7,840 nt of DNA from Anaerococcus vaginalis (lineage in GTDB: Bacteria > Bacillota > Clostridia > Tissierellales > Peptoniphilaceae), in assembly GCA_018363915.1 (NCBI GenBank), contig JAGZMY010000028.1:1-7840 (forward strand), given 5' to 3'. Position numbers and translations under genes: made by a program. Positions within the stretch are counted from its first letter, which is position 1. Each line of letters opens with the position of its first letter. The notes under the pieces are model-generated. The model was not told the origin of the DNA. It did not search any database and saw nothing but the letters and a program-made list of their open reading frames with translations. Positions 7,290-7,840 of the stretch are shown here, piece by piece.

Positions 7290-7523
7290 ATGCTTATACA
7301 ACTATTAGAAGTATTGAAAAAGAAAAAGACTTGCACTTTGCAAGAACTTGCTGAACTGACAGGTGAGGATTTAGATAGTGTAAAAATGAAAATTGAATAT
7401 CTCGAAAATAATGGATATTTGGTAAAAACTAAAAGGTCTGCAACAAGTAAATGCCAAAGTCAATGTTCGGGATGCTCGAATTGTGTTGTTAATCAAGATG
7501 ATATTTGGATTGTAAAAGAGTAG
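7290..7523 (+). CDS. FeoC-like winged-helix protein with a four-cysteine motif
   Basis: This 77-residue protein begins MLIQLLEVLKKKKTCTLQEL. Residues 1-50 fit a small winged helix: a first helix, then QELAELTGEDLDSVKMKIEY as helix-turn-helix, then an NNGYLVK wing. This is the layout of FeoC. Near the C-terminus four cysteines occur as C-x3-C-x2-C-x2-C (KCQSQCSGCSNC, about 56-67), the type of cluster that in FeoC proteins is reported to hold an iron-sulfur cluster and could sense iron or oxygen. It follows feoB by 12 bases. FeoC is reported to shield FeoB from proteolysis or to act as a regulator; which applies here is not visible. I assign the family from domain layout, cysteines and position, so confidence is good but not complete. 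A GTG at 7281 would add three residues. Confidence 0.78.
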   Translation: MLIQLLEVLKKKKTCTLQELAELTGEDLDSVKMKIEYLENNGYLVKTKRSATSKCQSQCSGCSNCVVNQDDIWIVKE

Positions 7524-7549
7524 TTTGGTTAAGTACAGAATCAAAGAAT

Positions 7550-7565
7550 GGAGGTTAAAATGTAG
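7550..7565 (+). other. Start-stop mini-ORF (ATG-TAG) with a strong ribosome site
   Basis: GGAGG at 7550-7554 is followed after 5 bases by ATG at 7560-7562 and immediately by TAG at 7563-7565. A start codon directly followed by a stop can stall or recycle ribosomes and change expression of what follows. It may equally be a decayed gene start or chance. Confidence 0.3.
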
Positions 7566-7587
7566 CTAAGCAATGGAGGGATAAATA

Positions 7588-7692
7588 ATGAAAACACTAA
7601 ATTTTGTTATTCACATAAGATATATTTATCATTTTTTATGCTTGGAATTGCTTACACGTAGCAATAACACTTTACCAGAAACAACAAAATAG
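7588..7692 (+). CDS. Putative 34-residue peptide, unrecognised, possibly a decayed small membrane protein
   Basis: I do not recognise this reading frame. It has an excellent ribosome site (GGAGGG at 7575-7580, 7-base spacing) and runs from ATG 7588 to TAG 7690. The peptide starts MKTLNFVIHIRYIYHFLCLE and ends in TLPETTK; it has a weakly hydrophobic middle with several histidines and tyrosines. Reading across two single-base losses, one in the T-run at 7632-7637 and one near 7655, would join HFFMLGIAYT and VAITLYQKQQNRK into a more convincing membrane helix followed by a basic tail. This raises the possibility of a pseudogene. It lies between the Feo operon and a terminator, so it could be a leader peptide or just a remnant. 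Confidence 0.35.
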   Translation: MKTLNFVIHIRYIYHFLCLELLTRSNNTLPETTK

Positions 7693-7724
7693 AAAATCAT
7701 ATAAAATATTAGTTTTTAAGCCGA

Positions 7725-7764
7725 GAGGACTTTTTACGTCAAAGTGTAGAAGTCCTCCTTTTTT
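7725..7764 (+). terminator. Rho-independent terminator after the feo operon region
   Basis: The stem pairs 7725-7734 with 7748-7757 (core GAGGACTT / AAGTCCTC, one G-U pair), and the loop can add three further pairs. It is followed by a six-T run at 7759-7764. It probably ends the operon transcript and insulates the next gene, which begins 46 bases later. It could alternatively act as an attenuator in the leader of that gene. Confidence 0.85.
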
Positions 7765-7809
7765 ATTCTCAAAAAGCAAAACAGAGAACTTAAAAAGGAG
7801 GATAACACA

Positions 7810-7840
7810 ATGCCTAATAAGGAATATTACCTTTATGTCA
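7810..7840 (+). CDS. 5' end of a gene, possibly an ICE-type sigma-70-like factor
   Basis: Only ten codons are present (MPNKEYYLYV), cut off by the window end. The start is well supported by AAAGGAGG at 7794-7801 with 8-base spacing. The N-terminus resembles, from memory, small sigma-70-like proteins encoded on clostridial conjugative elements. If correct, the window lies inside such an element. Ten residues are too few for a firm assignment. Confidence 0.5.
   Translation, partial: MPNKEYYLYV

Noticed and set aside
7142..7354. Plus-strand frame spanning the feoB end and the FeoC-like start
   Set aside because: It overlaps both real genes in another frame and has no sensible domain.

Overview
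This is an AT-rich window whose strong AGGAGG-type ribosome sites, codon use and gene families point to a low-GC Firmicute, most likely a Clostridia or Tissierellia-type anaerobe (inference). Its edges look like mobile DNA. On the left is the C-terminal tail of a protein that resembles the DUF4368 end of a large serine recombinase. On the right are the first ten codons of a gene whose start (MPNKEYYLYV) resembles the small sigma-70-like proteins carried by clostridial integrative conjugative elements. The interior reads as a self-contained metal-acquisition cargo module.

Layout: (1) positions 1-297, recombinase tail, followed by a short hairpin (287-311) shared with the convergent regulator gene. 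(2) Positions 346-1317, minus strand, an AraC/XylS-family regulator. (3) Positions 1318-1533, a divergent control region. It holds a near-consensus araC promoter, a 15-bp direct repeat with a 21-bp period lying over that promoter, and a forward promoter for the operon. (4) Positions 1534-7523, plus strand, five tightly packed genes: two ABC half-transporters (membrane domain fused to ATPase domain), feoA, a divergent feoB and a small FeoC-like winged-helix protein with four cysteines. The genes overlap or are separated by at most 12 bases, and each has its own ribosome site. (5) Positions 7524-7809, a tail with a start-stop mini-ORF, a 34-codon reading frame and a strong rho-independent terminator, then the next gene.

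How it probably works: the two half-transporters resemble the YbtP/YbtQ and IrtA/IrtB type, which have an exporter fold but import iron-siderophore complexes, and which are often encoded beside an AraC-type regulator such as YbtA. The Feo genes would bring in ferrous iron, or possibly another divalent metal. Placing both routes in one regulated operon on mobile DNA suggests a transferable iron-scavenging package. No siderophore synthesis gene is visible, so any siderophore would be taken from other organisms or made elsewhere in the genome.

The most interesting points are the helically phased repeat over the regulator's own promoter, the altered pore motifs of FeoB, the fusion of a siderophore-type ABC pair and Feo into one transcription unit, and the odd small-ORF region before the terminator. 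No tRNA, rRNA, CRISPR array or insertion sequence was seen.
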